DNA of 64,000 nt, taken from NCBI GenBank assembly GCA_045604155.1, contig JAZUNN010000060.1, positions 32,531 to 96,530 on the forward strand, read 5' to 3'. Shown here in pieces: positions 33,918 to 41,919 of this stretch (positions within the stretch are counted from its first letter, which is position 1; each line of letters starts with the position of its first letter). Source of the stretch: JAISGQ01 sp045604155. Lineage in GTDB: Bacteria > Bacillota > Clostridia > Oscillospirales > Acutalibacteraceae. A model generated the notes under the pieces. It saw only the letters and a list, made by a program, of their open reading frames with translations. It searched no databases and was not told the origin of the DNA. The position numbers and the translations under genes were made by a program.

Positions 33918-34274
33918 ATGAGCGAAAAAAACTTCTCCTGCGACTGCGATGTAATACACGAGGATGTACTCAACGATACTCGCAGAAAGATGTGTTCCGA
34001 CGACGATTATGCTCAGCTTGCCATGCTTTTCAAGCTTTTCGGCGACCCTACAAGAGTGAAGATTCTTCATGCTCTTGAACAGAACGAAATGTGCGTATGC
34101 GACCTTGCTGTTCTTCTCGGCGTCACCAAGTCCGCTGTTTCCCACCAGCTCAAGGCTCTCAAGCTTTCAAATCTTGTAAAATCCAGACGTGAGGCTCAGA
34201 TTATCTTCTATTCTCCGGCTGACGACCATGTAAAGGAAATCATGGAAATGGGTTTTGAACATCTGCACGAATAA
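33918..34274 (+). CDS. cadC: ArsR/SmtB-family metal-responsive repressor (CadC-like)
   Basis: A 118-residue winged-helix repressor that should leave DNA on binding a toxic metal. The core runs from LFKLFGDPTRVKILHALEQ to a recognition helix in TKSAVSHQLKALKLSNLV. The CadC-type metal site is complete: C8 and C10 in FSCDCD plus C59 and C61 in EMCVCDL, which in CadC bind Cd, Pb or Bi. The ATG at 33918 has CGGAGG 8 bases upstream; a longer start at 33867 would lie inside the promoter. It precedes the matching efflux ATPase, and operator copies lie before each gene. Confidence 0.92.
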   Translation: MSEKNFSCDCDVIHEDVLNDTRRKMCSDDDYAQLAMLFKLFGDPTRVKILHALEQNEMCVCDLAVLLGVTKSAVSHQLKALKLSNLVKSRREAQIIFYSPADDHVKEIMEMGFEHLHE

Positions 34275-34290
34275 ATTTTATTTTTTGCTT

Positions 34291-34318
34291 TATTAGTTGA
34301 ATAATTGCTCAACTAATA
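34291..34318 (+). promoter_or_regulatory. Operator copy 2, before the efflux ATPase
   Basis: A perfect dyad: TATTAGTTGA (34291-34300), 8-base spacer, TCAACTAATA (34309-34318). Half sites match those at 33877-33898. Confidence 0.85.
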
Positions 34319-34338
34319 AACGCTATGGAGGCAACATC

Positions 34339-36672
34339 ATGATAAAGAAATATCTTCTCAAAGGACTTGACTGCCCTCACTGCTCCGCAGGAATCGAAAA
34401 GGATATCGGAAATGCGGAGGGAGTAAATTCTTCCGTATATAACCTTGTTAATCAGACTCTCACCCTTGATATCGATCCCTCCATTGAAGATACCATCGGA
34501 TATATCATCAGCAAGACAATCAAAAGCTATGGTCACCGTGCCGATATCACCGAGCTTTCGGAAAACACCTCAAAGGTGTTTGTTCTCAAAGGCCTTGACT
34601 GTCCCAACTGTGCGGCAAAGATCGAACTTGAGCTGAACACTCTTGATTGTATTTCCGATGCTCAGGTAAATCTGATGAACCAGACTCTTTCCGTTGAGTA
34701 CAGCAAGGTTTCTCCTGAATTTCTCCTTGAAATGATCTCAGACATCGTTCACGATCACGAGCCTGATGTGGAAGTCCTTGAGCATACCACGTCTGTTTCT
34801 GTAAAAAAGGAAAAGACGGAAGACAGCATTCTTCCCACCCTTATCCGTTTCGGTGCAGGTGCTCTGCTTTATGCCGCAGGGCTTATTCTTCCCCGTGTGC
34901 TGCCTCTGCCTTCCTATACAGGTCTTGCAATTTTAATCGCCGCTTATCTTATTCTCGGCTTTGATGTTCTTCTTAAGGCGTTCAAAAATATTCTCAGAGG
35001 ACGAATCTTTGACGAGAATTTCCTCATGACCATCTCCACCGCAGGCGCATTTGCAATCGGTGAGTATCCCGAGGCTGTGGCTGTTATGCTTTTCTATCAG
35101 GTGGGTGAATTTTTCCAGGGTCTAGCTGTCAGACGCTCCAGACGTTCTATCTCTGACCTTATGGATATCCGTCCCGACAGCGCCTGCGTTGTCAGAAACG
35201 GCATTGAAGAAACTGTTTCACCCGAAACCGTTTCTGTGGGAGAAACCATTATTGTAAAACCCGGCGAAAAAATCCCCCTTGACGGAATCATCACCGAGGG
35301 TGAGTCCTCCCTGGACACAAAGGCACTTACGGGTGAATCTCTGCCGAGAGATGTGCGTCCCGGTGACGAGGCTCTTTCAGGCTGCATCAACCGCAGCGGC
35401 GTTATCTCTATCCGTGTCACAAAGTCCTTCGGAGATTCCACTGCTGCAAAAATAATCGACCTTGTGGAAAATGCTTCCGCACGCAAGGCTCCTACAGAGA
35501 ATTTCATAACCTCCTTTGCACGTTACTACACCCCCGCAGTTGTTATCTTTGCTGCACTTTTAGCCATCCTTCCTCCTCTTTTCTTCGGCGGTCAGTGGGC
35601 TGACTGGATTCACAGAGGCTGTGTTTTTCTTGTTATCTCCTGTCCCTGTGCTCTTGTTATTTCCATTCCTCTTGCATTTTTCGGCGGCATTGGCGCAGCC
35701 TCAAGGCATGGAGTGCTTATCAAGGGAAGCAACTATCTTGAAGCTCTCAACAAGGTAAGCACTGTTGTATTTGACAAGACAGGCACTCTCACAAAGGGTG
35801 TTTTCACCGTTACCGAGATAATTCCTGCCGATGGTTTTTCAGAAGATCAGACTCTCCGTTATGCTGCAATGGCTGAAAGCTTTTCAAATCACCCCATTGC
35901 AAAGTCCATACTCGCATCCTTCGGCGACGATGCTGATAAATCTCAGCTTAAGGATTATCAGGAGATTTCAGGCTACGGTATTTCCGTGCTTTACAACGGC
36001 AGTCCCATTCTTGCAGGCAGCGGCAAGCTTATGGAAAAGAACGGCATCGCCTACACCCCATGCGAAGGTGCCGGCACAAAGGTCTATGTTTCATACGACA
36101 ATGTTTACGCAGGCTGTATTCTTATTGCTGACGAGATAAAGCAGGACAGCGAAAAGGCAATTTCTGACCTTAAAGCCATGGGCATAGACAAAACCGTCAT
36201 GCTCACCGGTGACAGCGACAGCATAGGAAAATCCGTTGCTTCACGTCTTAAGCTTGATGAGTATTACGCAGAGCTTCTCCCCCATGAAAAGGTTGAGAAG
36301 CTTGAAAAGCTTGACAACGCAAAGCCTTCGGGCAGCAAGCTTGCTTTTGTGGGCGACGGTATAAACGATGCTCCCGTACTTGCCCGTGCTGATGTGGGCA
36401 TCGCCATGGGCGGTCTTGGCTCCGACGCCGCTATCGAGGCTGCTGACGTTGTACTTATGACCGATGAGCCTTCAAGGATAGTCGAAGCCATAAATATTGC
36501 CAGATCCACAAAACGTATTGTAATACAGAATATAATTATTGCTCTCGGTATTAAAGGAATCTTCCTTGTTCTCGGTGCAATGGGTATTGCGGGAATGTGG
36601 GAAGCGGTTTTCGGTGATGTGGGCGTTGCACTTATTGCCGTGCTCAACTCCATGAGAATTTTAAGAAAGTAA
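34339..36672 (+). CDS. cadA: Heavy-metal P1B-type ATPase (Zn/Cd/Pb exporter)
   Basis: A 777-residue membrane pump that exports divalent heavy metals using ATP. Two N-terminal metal-binding domains carry GLDCPHC (C12, C15) and GLDCPNC. Eight helices are expected. The ion-binding CPC (435-437 in VISCPCALV), phosphorylated D479 in DKTGTLT, the TGES loop, SNHPIAK (the HP motif) and GDGINDAPVLARAD are all present. CPC with CadC-type regulation points to Zn, Cd or Pb rather than copper. The ATG at 34339 has GGAGG upstream; a frame from 34297 would run through the operator. Second gene of the cad unit, ended by a terminator. Confidence 0.94.
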   Translation: MIKKYLLKGLDCPHCSAGIEKDIGNAEGVNSSVYNLVNQTLTLDIDPSIEDTIGYIISKTIKSYGHRADITELSENTSKVFVLKGLDCPNCAAKIELELNTLDCISDAQVNLMNQTLSVEYSKVSPEFLLEMISDIVHDHEPDVEVLEHTTSVSVKKEKTEDSILPTLIRFGAGALLYAAGLILPRVLPLPSYTGLAILIAAYLILGFDVLLKAFKNILRGRIFDENFLMTISTAGAFAIGEYPEAVAVMLFYQVGEFFQGLAVRRSRRSISDLMDIRPDSACVVRNGIEETVSPETVSVGETIIVKPGEKIPLDGIITEGESSLDTKALTGESLPRDVRPGDEALSGCINRSGVISIRVTKSFGDSTAAKIIDLVENASARKAPTENFITSFARYYTPAVVIFAALLAILPPLFFGGQWADWIHRGCVFLVISCPCALVISIPLAFFGGIGAASRHGVLIKGSNYLEALNKVSTVVFDKTGTLTKGVFTVTEIIPADGFSEDQTLRYAAMAESFSNHPIAKSILASFGDDADKSQLKDYQEISGYGISVLYNGSPILAGSGKLMEKNGIAYTPCEGAGTKVYVSYDNVYAGCILIADEIKQDSEKAISDLKAMGIDKTVMLTGDSDSIGKSVASRLKLDEYYAELLPHEKVEKLEKLDNAKPSGSKLAFVGDGINDAPVLARADVGIAMGGLGSDAAIEAADVVLMTDEPSRIVEAINIARSTKRIVIQNIIIALGIKGIFLVLGAMGIAGMWEAVFGDVGVALIAVLNSMRILRK

Positions 36673-36673
36673 A

Positions 36674-36709
36674 TTCAAAGGGGCACTGCCAATGCAGTGC
36701 CCCTTTGAA
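36674..36709 (+). terminator. Terminator of the cad operon
   Basis: A 16-bp stem, TTCAAAGGGGCACTGC with its complement, around a four-base loop, starting two bases after the ATPase stop. Confidence 0.85.
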
Positions 36710-36723
36710 TATGCTCAAAAATG

Positions 36724-36752
36724 TTGACTTATTCAGTATTTCACTCTATACT
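36724..36752 (+). promoter_or_regulatory. Sigma-A promoter for the MATE gene
   Basis: TTGACT (36724-36729), 17-bp spacer, TATACT (36747-36752), 48 bases before the ATG. Confidence 0.8.
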
Positions 36753-36799
36753 TTCATGGTGTGCGTTTCAATTCAGATTATCCATAAACGGAGGATATA

Positions 36800-38134
36800 A
36801 TGCGTATTCAGCTTTCAGACCACTTTACATACAGCCGACTTGTCAGATTTACTCTCCCCTCTATTGCCATGATGATTTTTACGTCCATCTACGGCGTTGT
36901 TGACGGATTCTTTGTATCAAATTTTGCCGGCAAAACTCCCTTTGCTGCCGTAAACCTTATAATGCCCTTTCTTATGATTCTTTCGACCGTGGGCTTCATG
37001 TTCGGCACCGGCGGCAGTGCTCTTGTTGCATTTACCTGCGGGGAGGGCAATAAAGAAAAAGCAAACAGGCTTTTCTCACTGTTTGTGTATTTTGCTTTCG
37101 TGCTCGGAGTTATTTTTTCTATTCTCGGTATCCTATTCATCCGCCCCATCTCAGCTCTGCTCGGTGCTGAAGGTGCGCTTCTTGAAAACTGTGTCATATA
37201 TGCCAGAATCATCCTCTGCTCTTTACCCTTTTTTATTCTGCAGATGATGTTTCAGAGCTTTTTTGTAACAGCCGAAAAGCCTACTCTCGGACTTATAGTC
37301 ACCGTTTCATCAGGTGTAACCAATATGGTGCTGGATGCGGTACTGGTTATCCTTCTACCTCAGGAATACAAGCTTATGGGTGCTGCAGCAGCAACGGCAT
37401 TAAGCCAGATGGTCGGCGGTGTTGTTCCTCTTTTCTATTTTTTCAGAAAAAACAGAAGTCTTCTACGCCTTGGCAAAGCAAATTTTGACGGAAAGGCAAT
37501 ACTCAAAGCCTGTACAAACGGCTCTTCGGAATTTATGAGCAACGTATCCATGAGCCTTGTGGGTATGCTTTACAATATTCAGCTTATTGAATATGCAGGT
37601 GAAAACGGCATTGCCGCCTACGGTGTAATGATGTATGTAAGCATGATTTTTTCTGCCGCTTTTATTGGCTATTCCATCGGCACTGCTCCTGTAATCGGGT
37701 TTCATCATGGAGCCAAAAATCACACCGAGCTTAAAAGTCTGCTGAGAAAAAGCCTTGTTATCATCGGAATTTTCGGTGTCTGTATGGTGGTCGCAGCGGA
37801 GTTTTTGGCTGTACCCCTGTCTGATATTTTTGTCAGCTACGATAAAGAGCTTATGAATCTTACGGTTTCCGGATTCCGCATTTTCGGTCTGTCTTTCCTT
37901 TTTATGGGGTTCGCTATTTTCTCATCAGGATTTTTCACCGCACTCAACGACGGACTTACTTCTGCGCTGATTTCCTTTCTGCGTACAATGGTATTCCAGA
38001 TCGCCGCAGTCCTTCTTCTTCCCCGTCTGTGGGGCATTGACGGAGTATGGATTTCAATTATCGTTGCTGAATTTATGGCCGTTGTACTCAGTGTGTTGTT
38101 TATTTTCTGCAAAAGGAAGAAATATAATTATTGA
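36800..38134 (+). CDS. MATE-family efflux transporter
   Basis: A 444-residue, 12-helix membrane protein of the MATE family, which exports drugs or metabolites by sodium or proton antiport. It begins LSDHFTYSRLVRFTLPSIAMMIFTSIYGVVDGFFVSNF, the usual MATE helix 1 pattern (positions about 4-41). The second half repeats the pattern (EFMSNVSMSLVGMLYNIQL). The substrate is unknown. It has its own promoter and terminator, so it is separate from the cad operon. CGGAGG precedes the ATG. Confidence 0.92.
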   Translation: MRIQLSDHFTYSRLVRFTLPSIAMMIFTSIYGVVDGFFVSNFAGKTPFAAVNLIMPFLMILSTVGFMFGTGGSALVAFTCGEGNKEKANRLFSLFVYFAFVLGVIFSILGILFIRPISALLGAEGALLENCVIYARIILCSLPFFILQMMFQSFFVTAEKPTLGLIVTVSSGVTNMVLDAVLVILLPQEYKLMGAAAATALSQMVGGVVPLFYFFRKNRSLLRLGKANFDGKAILKACTNGSSEFMSNVSMSLVGMLYNIQLIEYAGENGIAAYGVMMYVSMIFSAAFIGYSIGTAPVIGFHHGAKNHTELKSLLRKSLVIIGIFGVCMVVAAEFLAVPLSDIFVSYDKELMNLTVSGFRIFGLSFLFMGFAIFSSGFFTALNDGLTSALISFLRTMVFQIAAVLLLPRLWGIDGVWISIIVAEFMAVVLSVLFIFCKRKKYNY

Positions 38135-38138
38135 TTTT

Positions 38139-38170
38139 AAAAGGAGTATCCGCAAGGATACTCCTTTTAA
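38139..38170 (+). terminator. Terminator of the MATE gene
   Basis: AAAAGGAGTATCC and GGATACTCCTTTT around GCAA, then AA. Confidence 0.85.
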
Positions 38171-38215
38171 ACGTACTTTAAATATCAATTTTTTGTAAAT
38201 TTATCTATAAACCAC

Positions 38216-38244
38216 TTGATTTTAACAAACATATGTTCTATTAT
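38216..38244 (+). promoter_or_regulatory. Promoter of the tail-fibre cassette
   Basis: TTGATT (38216-38221), 17-bp spacer, TATTAT (38239-38244). The ATG at 38327 follows after a leader of about 75 bases. Confidence 0.65.
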
Positions 38245-38326
38245 TTATTTATCCACCGGACACTGAAGGCTTACCGCTCTCTGCCTCAGGGTTCTGTGGA
38301 TATATCTTTTCAAAAAGGAGAGAAGA

Positions 38327-38914
38327 ATGAACAATACCATTATATCCGCAGTGTGCAGCGATCAGTCCCTTCATATTGCCGCTGCACCGATTCTCTCAAG
38401 CGGCGGAATTGAAAGCACCCTGCTGAACGTCGATTTTTCTTCCCATTGGGACGGCTTTGAAAAAACTGCTGTTTTCTACCGCTCGGAAAACACTGTTTAT
38501 CATGTTCTGATGGACAATGATTCCTGCTTTGTTCCCCGTGAGGTGCTGGCAGATGCAGGAGCATTTTATTTCGGGGTGATGGGTATCGGCGGCGAAAAGG
38601 TCCGCACCTCTGATGTTGTGCGCTATAGCGTCAGAAAGGGTGCGATCACTGAGGATACAGCCGTTTCCGATCCTACCCCCGATATCTATTCTCAGCTTCT
38701 TTGCCGTATAGCCGCTCTTGAGGCAGCGGCAGGATTTCCTGACAGCGGCACCGCAATAACTGCTTTTATCCCTGACGAGACTCTGACCATAAAGGACGGA
38801 GTTCTGTCAGTAAACACCGCCGATGCGGCTGAGGAAAACAATACTCTGCCCATCACTTCTGCGGCGGTCTATACCGAAATAGGCAATATAAACGTACTTC
38901 TCGAAACCATTTAA
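38327..38914 (+). CDS. Phage baseplate/tail-fibre-like protein (BppU-type N-terminal domain)
   Basis: 195 residues. The pattern FSSHWDGFEKTAVFYR, then VLMDNDSCFVPREVLADAGAFYFGVMGIGG, is typical of the N-terminal domain of Firmicutes phage baseplate or fibre proteins, which joins a receptor-binding module to the virion. A PTPDIYSQLLCRIAALE helix follows, as in many such proteins. First of four tightly spaced genes; AAAAAGGAGAG before the ATG. No other phage gene is nearby. Confidence 0.65.
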   Translation: MNNTIISAVCSDQSLHIAAAPILSSGGIESTLLNVDFSSHWDGFEKTAVFYRSENTVYHVLMDNDSCFVPREVLADAGAFYFGVMGIGGEKVRTSDVVRYSVRKGAITEDTAVSDPTPDIYSQLLCRIAALEAAAGFPDSGTAITAFIPDETLTIKDGVLSVNTADAAEENNTLPITSAAVYTEIGNINVLLETI

Positions 38915-38925
38915 GGAGGTTCATA

Positions 38926-39504
38926 TTGAGTACATCAAATGAAATTTTAAGGCTTCAGAATGCGAGAAACTCCATTCGTACAAAGCTTACGGAGCTGGGT
39001 CTGTCAAGCTCAACAGCAAAGCTCGATGCTCTTGCGCAGGCGGTAAGCGGCATTGAAAACTGCGGCTCTGTTTCTGCTCAGATTCAGGAGGGCGCAACAT
39101 ACACGATCCCCAGAGGGTACCACAACGGTTCAGGTACTGTCAGCGGTGTTTCAGGCGGTGGTAATTACAATCTGCAGAGCAAGACCGTTACCCCCACAAA
39201 AGCCATACAGACTGTTACTCCCGACGAGGGATATTTCGGTCTGTCTGATATAACTGTTGCAGCCATCCCCAACAACTACAGCGACACCTCGGTCGTAACC
39301 GCCTCGTCCGCTGATGTCCTTGCAAACAGGGTTTTCGTCGATGCTTCAGGCGAAACCGTGGCCGGTACAATGGTGAACAACGGCACCATCACTGCTGCCA
39401 TTGACGGACTTAACACTGTTTCCTATACAATCCCTGCAGGCTATACCGCAGGAGGCGCAGTTTCTCTTTCTTCTGATATTGAACTTGCTCTTGCTGCAAT
39501 CTGA
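38926..39504 (+). CDS. Phage tail-fibre-like repeat protein
   Basis: 192 residues starting at a TTG (38926-38928) behind AAGGAGG. An N-terminal helix (EILRLQNARNSIRTKLTELG) resembles that of the next protein. The rest is Gly/Thr/Ser-rich beta structure with repeated motifs such as YTIPRGYHNGSGTV and YTIPAGYTAGGAV. These are common in phage fibre and shaft proteins of gut Firmicutes. The role would be extension or host recognition. Confidence 0.6.
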   Translation: MSTSNEILRLQNARNSIRTKLTELGLSSSTAKLDALAQAVSGIENCGSVSAQIQEGATYTIPRGYHNGSGTVSGVSGGGNYNLQSKTVTPTKAIQTVTPDEGYFGLSDITVAAIPNNYSDTSVVTASSADVLANRVFVDASGETVAGTMVNNGTITAAIDGLNTVSYTIPAGYTAGGAVSLSSDIELALAAI

Positions 39505-39516
39505 GGAGGGAATTCA

Positions 39517-40143
39517 ATGAGTATAGAAAGTGAAATCAAGAGGCTTGCTGATGCCAAATCAGACCTCGCTGCAGCTATAGAAGAATACGGCGTATCCGTT
39601 GCAGATAACGCCACTCTCGACGAATACGGCGACCTTGTCCGCTCCATTTCGATTCCTACAGAACTTCCGAACCCCAACACACTGACCTTTACAGGAGCCG
39701 TTTCAGCAGTTTACGATGGCTCTGAGGCAGTGACCGTTGATATCCCCACGGTTTCCGATAATGTTCCGTCTGGGGCGGTTCTTCTCTGGAGCGGAACAAA
39801 GGCAGCGGGAAAAAATGCCGTTTTTAACATTGCAGTCGATGGTGGAGAAATGGGCTGCTCGAGGCTCGGTAATCTCAGCGATTACAAGCTGTTTGTATTT
39901 ATCGTTGCAGGAAATATTCCATACCTGATGTCAAAGGCAAGCGATACAGCAGGTCTTACAGGCGGTCTGCTGATGTACAGCTCTTCGGAAAGCTCACTTA
40001 TGGTGCGAGGACTGAGAGCTGATGTGTCGGGAAACACCTTCACCGTAACTGCGCATAAGACATTCAAAACTTCCGATAAAACTAACTCGGATTCCACATC
40101 AAACCTGAATGCCATTTACGGCATTCCTTTAAAGGAGGCATAA
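39517..40143 (+). CDS. Phage tail-fibre-like receptor-binding candidate
   Basis: 208 residues. N-terminal helical part (SIESEIKRLADAKSDLAAAIEE) then NATLDEYGDLVRSI, a pattern shared with the preceding protein. The C-terminal half (about 85-205) is a separate Ser/Thr-rich globular domain that could bind a receptor. It sits between the shaft-like gene and a tail-assembly-chaperone-like gene, the usual order for phage adhesins. AGGAGGG precedes the ATG. Confidence 0.55.
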   Translation: MSIESEIKRLADAKSDLAAAIEEYGVSVADNATLDEYGDLVRSISIPTELPNPNTLTFTGAVSAVYDGSEAVTVDIPTVSDNVPSGAVLLWSGTKAAGKNAVFNIAVDGGEMGCSRLGNLSDYKLFVFIVAGNIPYLMSKASDTAGLTGGLLMYSSSESSLMVRGLRADVSGNTFTVTAHKTFKTSDKTNSDSTSNLNAIYGIPLKEA

Positions 40144-40146
40144 TAA

Positions 40147-40530
40147 GTGCTGAGATACTACGAAACAGACAGTGAGGGAAGAATAACCGTCACCTCTGAA
40201 TACGGCAGATTTGTCAATGGGGAAATGACCGGAAATCAGTATGACTTTCCAGATGATTTCGATTTTGATAAACAGCAGTTTTATAAAATCGAAAACGGAG
40301 TTCTCATTGAATGCAGTGAGGAGCTGGAAGCTGCTGTCAAAGGGGAGCTTGCGGAGAAAATCCGCAGTATGAGAAATCATCTCCTCACCCGGTGCGACTG
40401 GACTCAGATGCCCGATTCCCCTCTTGCGGAGGAAGAACGAAAGATATGGGCGCAGTACAGACAGGCACTCAGGGATATCCCTCAGCAGGCAGGATTTCCT
40501 GAGAATATCGCATTTCCGCAGAGCCCCTGA
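40147..40530 (+). CDS. Phage tail fibre assembly chaperone-like protein
   Basis: 127 residues. The C-terminal LLTRCDWTQMPDSPLAEEER, followed by IWAQYRQALRDIP, is a clear match to the phage tail-assembly chaperone family (as in XkdW-like or fibre-assembly proteins; positions about 78-112). The N-terminal half has the usual short beta domain. The start is GTG (40147-40149), four bases after the previous stop, with AAAGGAGG upstream. Last gene of the cassette. Confidence 0.8.
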   Translation: MLRYYETDSEGRITVTSEYGRFVNGEMTGNQYDFPDDFDFDKQQFYKIENGVLIECSEELEAAVKGELAEKIRSMRNHLLTRCDWTQMPDSPLAEEERKIWAQYRQALRDIPQQAGFPENIAFPQSP

Positions 40531-40550
40531 TGTCCGAATCTGAATAAAAT

Positions 40551-40597
40551 AATCCCCCGATGCAGACCTGAAAAAATCAGGCCTGTATCGGGGGATT
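40551..40597. terminator. Terminator between the tail-fibre cassette and the acyltransferase gene
   Basis: AATCCCCCGAT (40551-40561) pairs with ATCGGGGGATT (40587-40597) with inner pairing. T-rich sequence on both sides suits termination in both directions. Confidence 0.75.
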
Positions 40598-40644
40598 TAA
40601 TGTTTTAAAAAGTCCTGTACTGCCATATCAGCACATTGAAAAAC

Positions 40645-41754
40645 TCAGAAAAGCTGTTTGAAAAAATTCACAATGCCGTCAACGGTAATAATGGAGTTTA
40701 CAAAGGGTGCTGCAATGAATATTGCTACAATCAGCACACATACAGTCACCTTTATCAGCTTTGAATACCTGCCGTTATCGTTATGGAAGAAAACACCGCA
40801 CAGCTTGTCTGTAAGAGCGTTCATGAGCTTTGCTATGTACTTATTGCCGAACAGCACGACGAGTATCAGTGTCAATGCAGCGCAGACAAGTCCAACGATC
40901 ATTGTGCTGCGTGAGTGCAGGAATTTGACAATGAACAATGTGGGGAAACGGTGGAAAAGATAGATCCACAGTGAGAAGCTTCCTGCTGTTGTTATAATGG
41001 GGAATTTTCTGTTGGGCATTGCAAGGAACATACCCACGATTACAAGGGCGGAGATCACAAGCATGATTACTCGTCTGACGAGATCTCCTGCAGATTCGTA
41101 GGAGTTCATAAGCAGGTCGTTTGTGCTGTAGCTCAGCTTTGCCGCTGCACCAAGGGCAATGACCGCTGCGACCAGAAGAATCAGCCATCCGAGCAGGCAA
41201 TGCCATACGCGGCGCTTTTCGATAAAGCTGCTGAAGCTTTCTTTGGGGAACTTGTATCCGACAATGAAGAACGGATAGAAAGCAAATATTCTTGCCGCTG
41301 CAAGCATATTGTCAACATCGGGGAACATTCCCACTGCAAGGGAGATAATAACCGACCATAATACGATTCCTTTTACCGCGGAAAGCTTTTCGGCAGTGAA
41401 TCGCCATGCGATAACAGCCAGGAGATACCAGAGGGAATTGTACGGTGTCAGGAATCTCAGGGGCGATGCATTGACGAGATAGTTTCCTGCCATCATTACA
41501 GGGGTGAAAAGAAGGAGCAAGGTCAGCAGTCTGAAATGGGACTCTGCGCTTCTTGAGTTCCTGCTTTTGCTCAGATAACCGGTCGTGAAAATAAACACCG
41601 GCATATGAAAAAGATATATTGCACGGGTCACTATTCCTATCAGGGGTATGCTCTGATAATCAAAAAGGCAGTGAGTAAACACCACAAGTATTATCAGTAT
41701 GCCTTTGAAATTATCCCAATATGGAATCTTCGTTTTCTTTAGGGTGTTTTCCAT
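40645..41754 (-). CDS. Acyltransferase family 3 membrane protein
   Basis: 369 residues, about ten membrane helices. The start (YWDNFKGILIILVVFTHCLF, with the family's His near residue 27) and LFHMPVFIFTTGYLSK are typical of acyltransferase-3 proteins, which O-acetylate or succinylate surface sugars. The nearby glycosyltransferases suggest a surface polysaccharide or teichoic acid as target, but the gene has its own promoter. The minus-strand ATG has CGGAGG upstream. Confidence 0.85.
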   Translation of the reverse strand: MENTLKKTKIPYWDNFKGILIILVVFTHCLFDYQSIPLIGIVTRAIYLFHMPVFIFTTGYLSKSRNSRSAESHFRLLTLLLLFTPVMMAGNYLVNASPLRFLTPYNSLWYLLAVIAWRFTAEKLSAVKGIVLWSVIISLAVGMFPDVDNMLAAARIFAFYPFFIVGYKFPKESFSSFIEKRRVWHCLLGWLILLVAAVIALGAAAKLSYSTNDLLMNSYESAGDLVRRVIMLVISALVIVGMFLAMPNRKFPIITTAGSFSLWIYLFHRFPTLFIVKFLHSRSTMIVGLVCAALTLILVVLFGNKYIAKLMNALTDKLCGVFFHNDNGRYSKLIKVTVCVLIVAIFIAAPFVNSIITVDGIVNFFKQLF

Positions 41755-41822
41755 TTTCCATACCTCCGTTAACTGTGTTTTGGTTGTCAGAATTTTTTTA
41801 TACGCAGACAGTTTATGTTAAT

Positions 41823-41851
41823 ATAATACTGTTGGGAAAGAATAATGTCAA
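41823..41851 (-). promoter_or_regulatory. Sigma-A promoter for the acyltransferase gene
   Basis: Minus strand: TTGACA (41846-41851), 17-bp spacer, TATTAT (41823-41828), 69 bases before the ATG. Confidence 0.85.
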
Positions 41852-41881
41852 GACGAGGGAAATTGCATAGTGAAAAGATAA

Positions 41882-41910
41882 AGCTGCGTTGGATTTTATC
41901 TAACGCAGCT
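41882..41910 (-). terminator. Terminator after the GT2/flippase genes
   Basis: AGCTGCGTT (41882-41890) and AACGCAGCT (41902-41910); the minus strand continues with a T-rich run, 10 bases after the GT2 stop. Confidence 0.75.
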
Positions 41911-41919
41911 TGGAAATTA

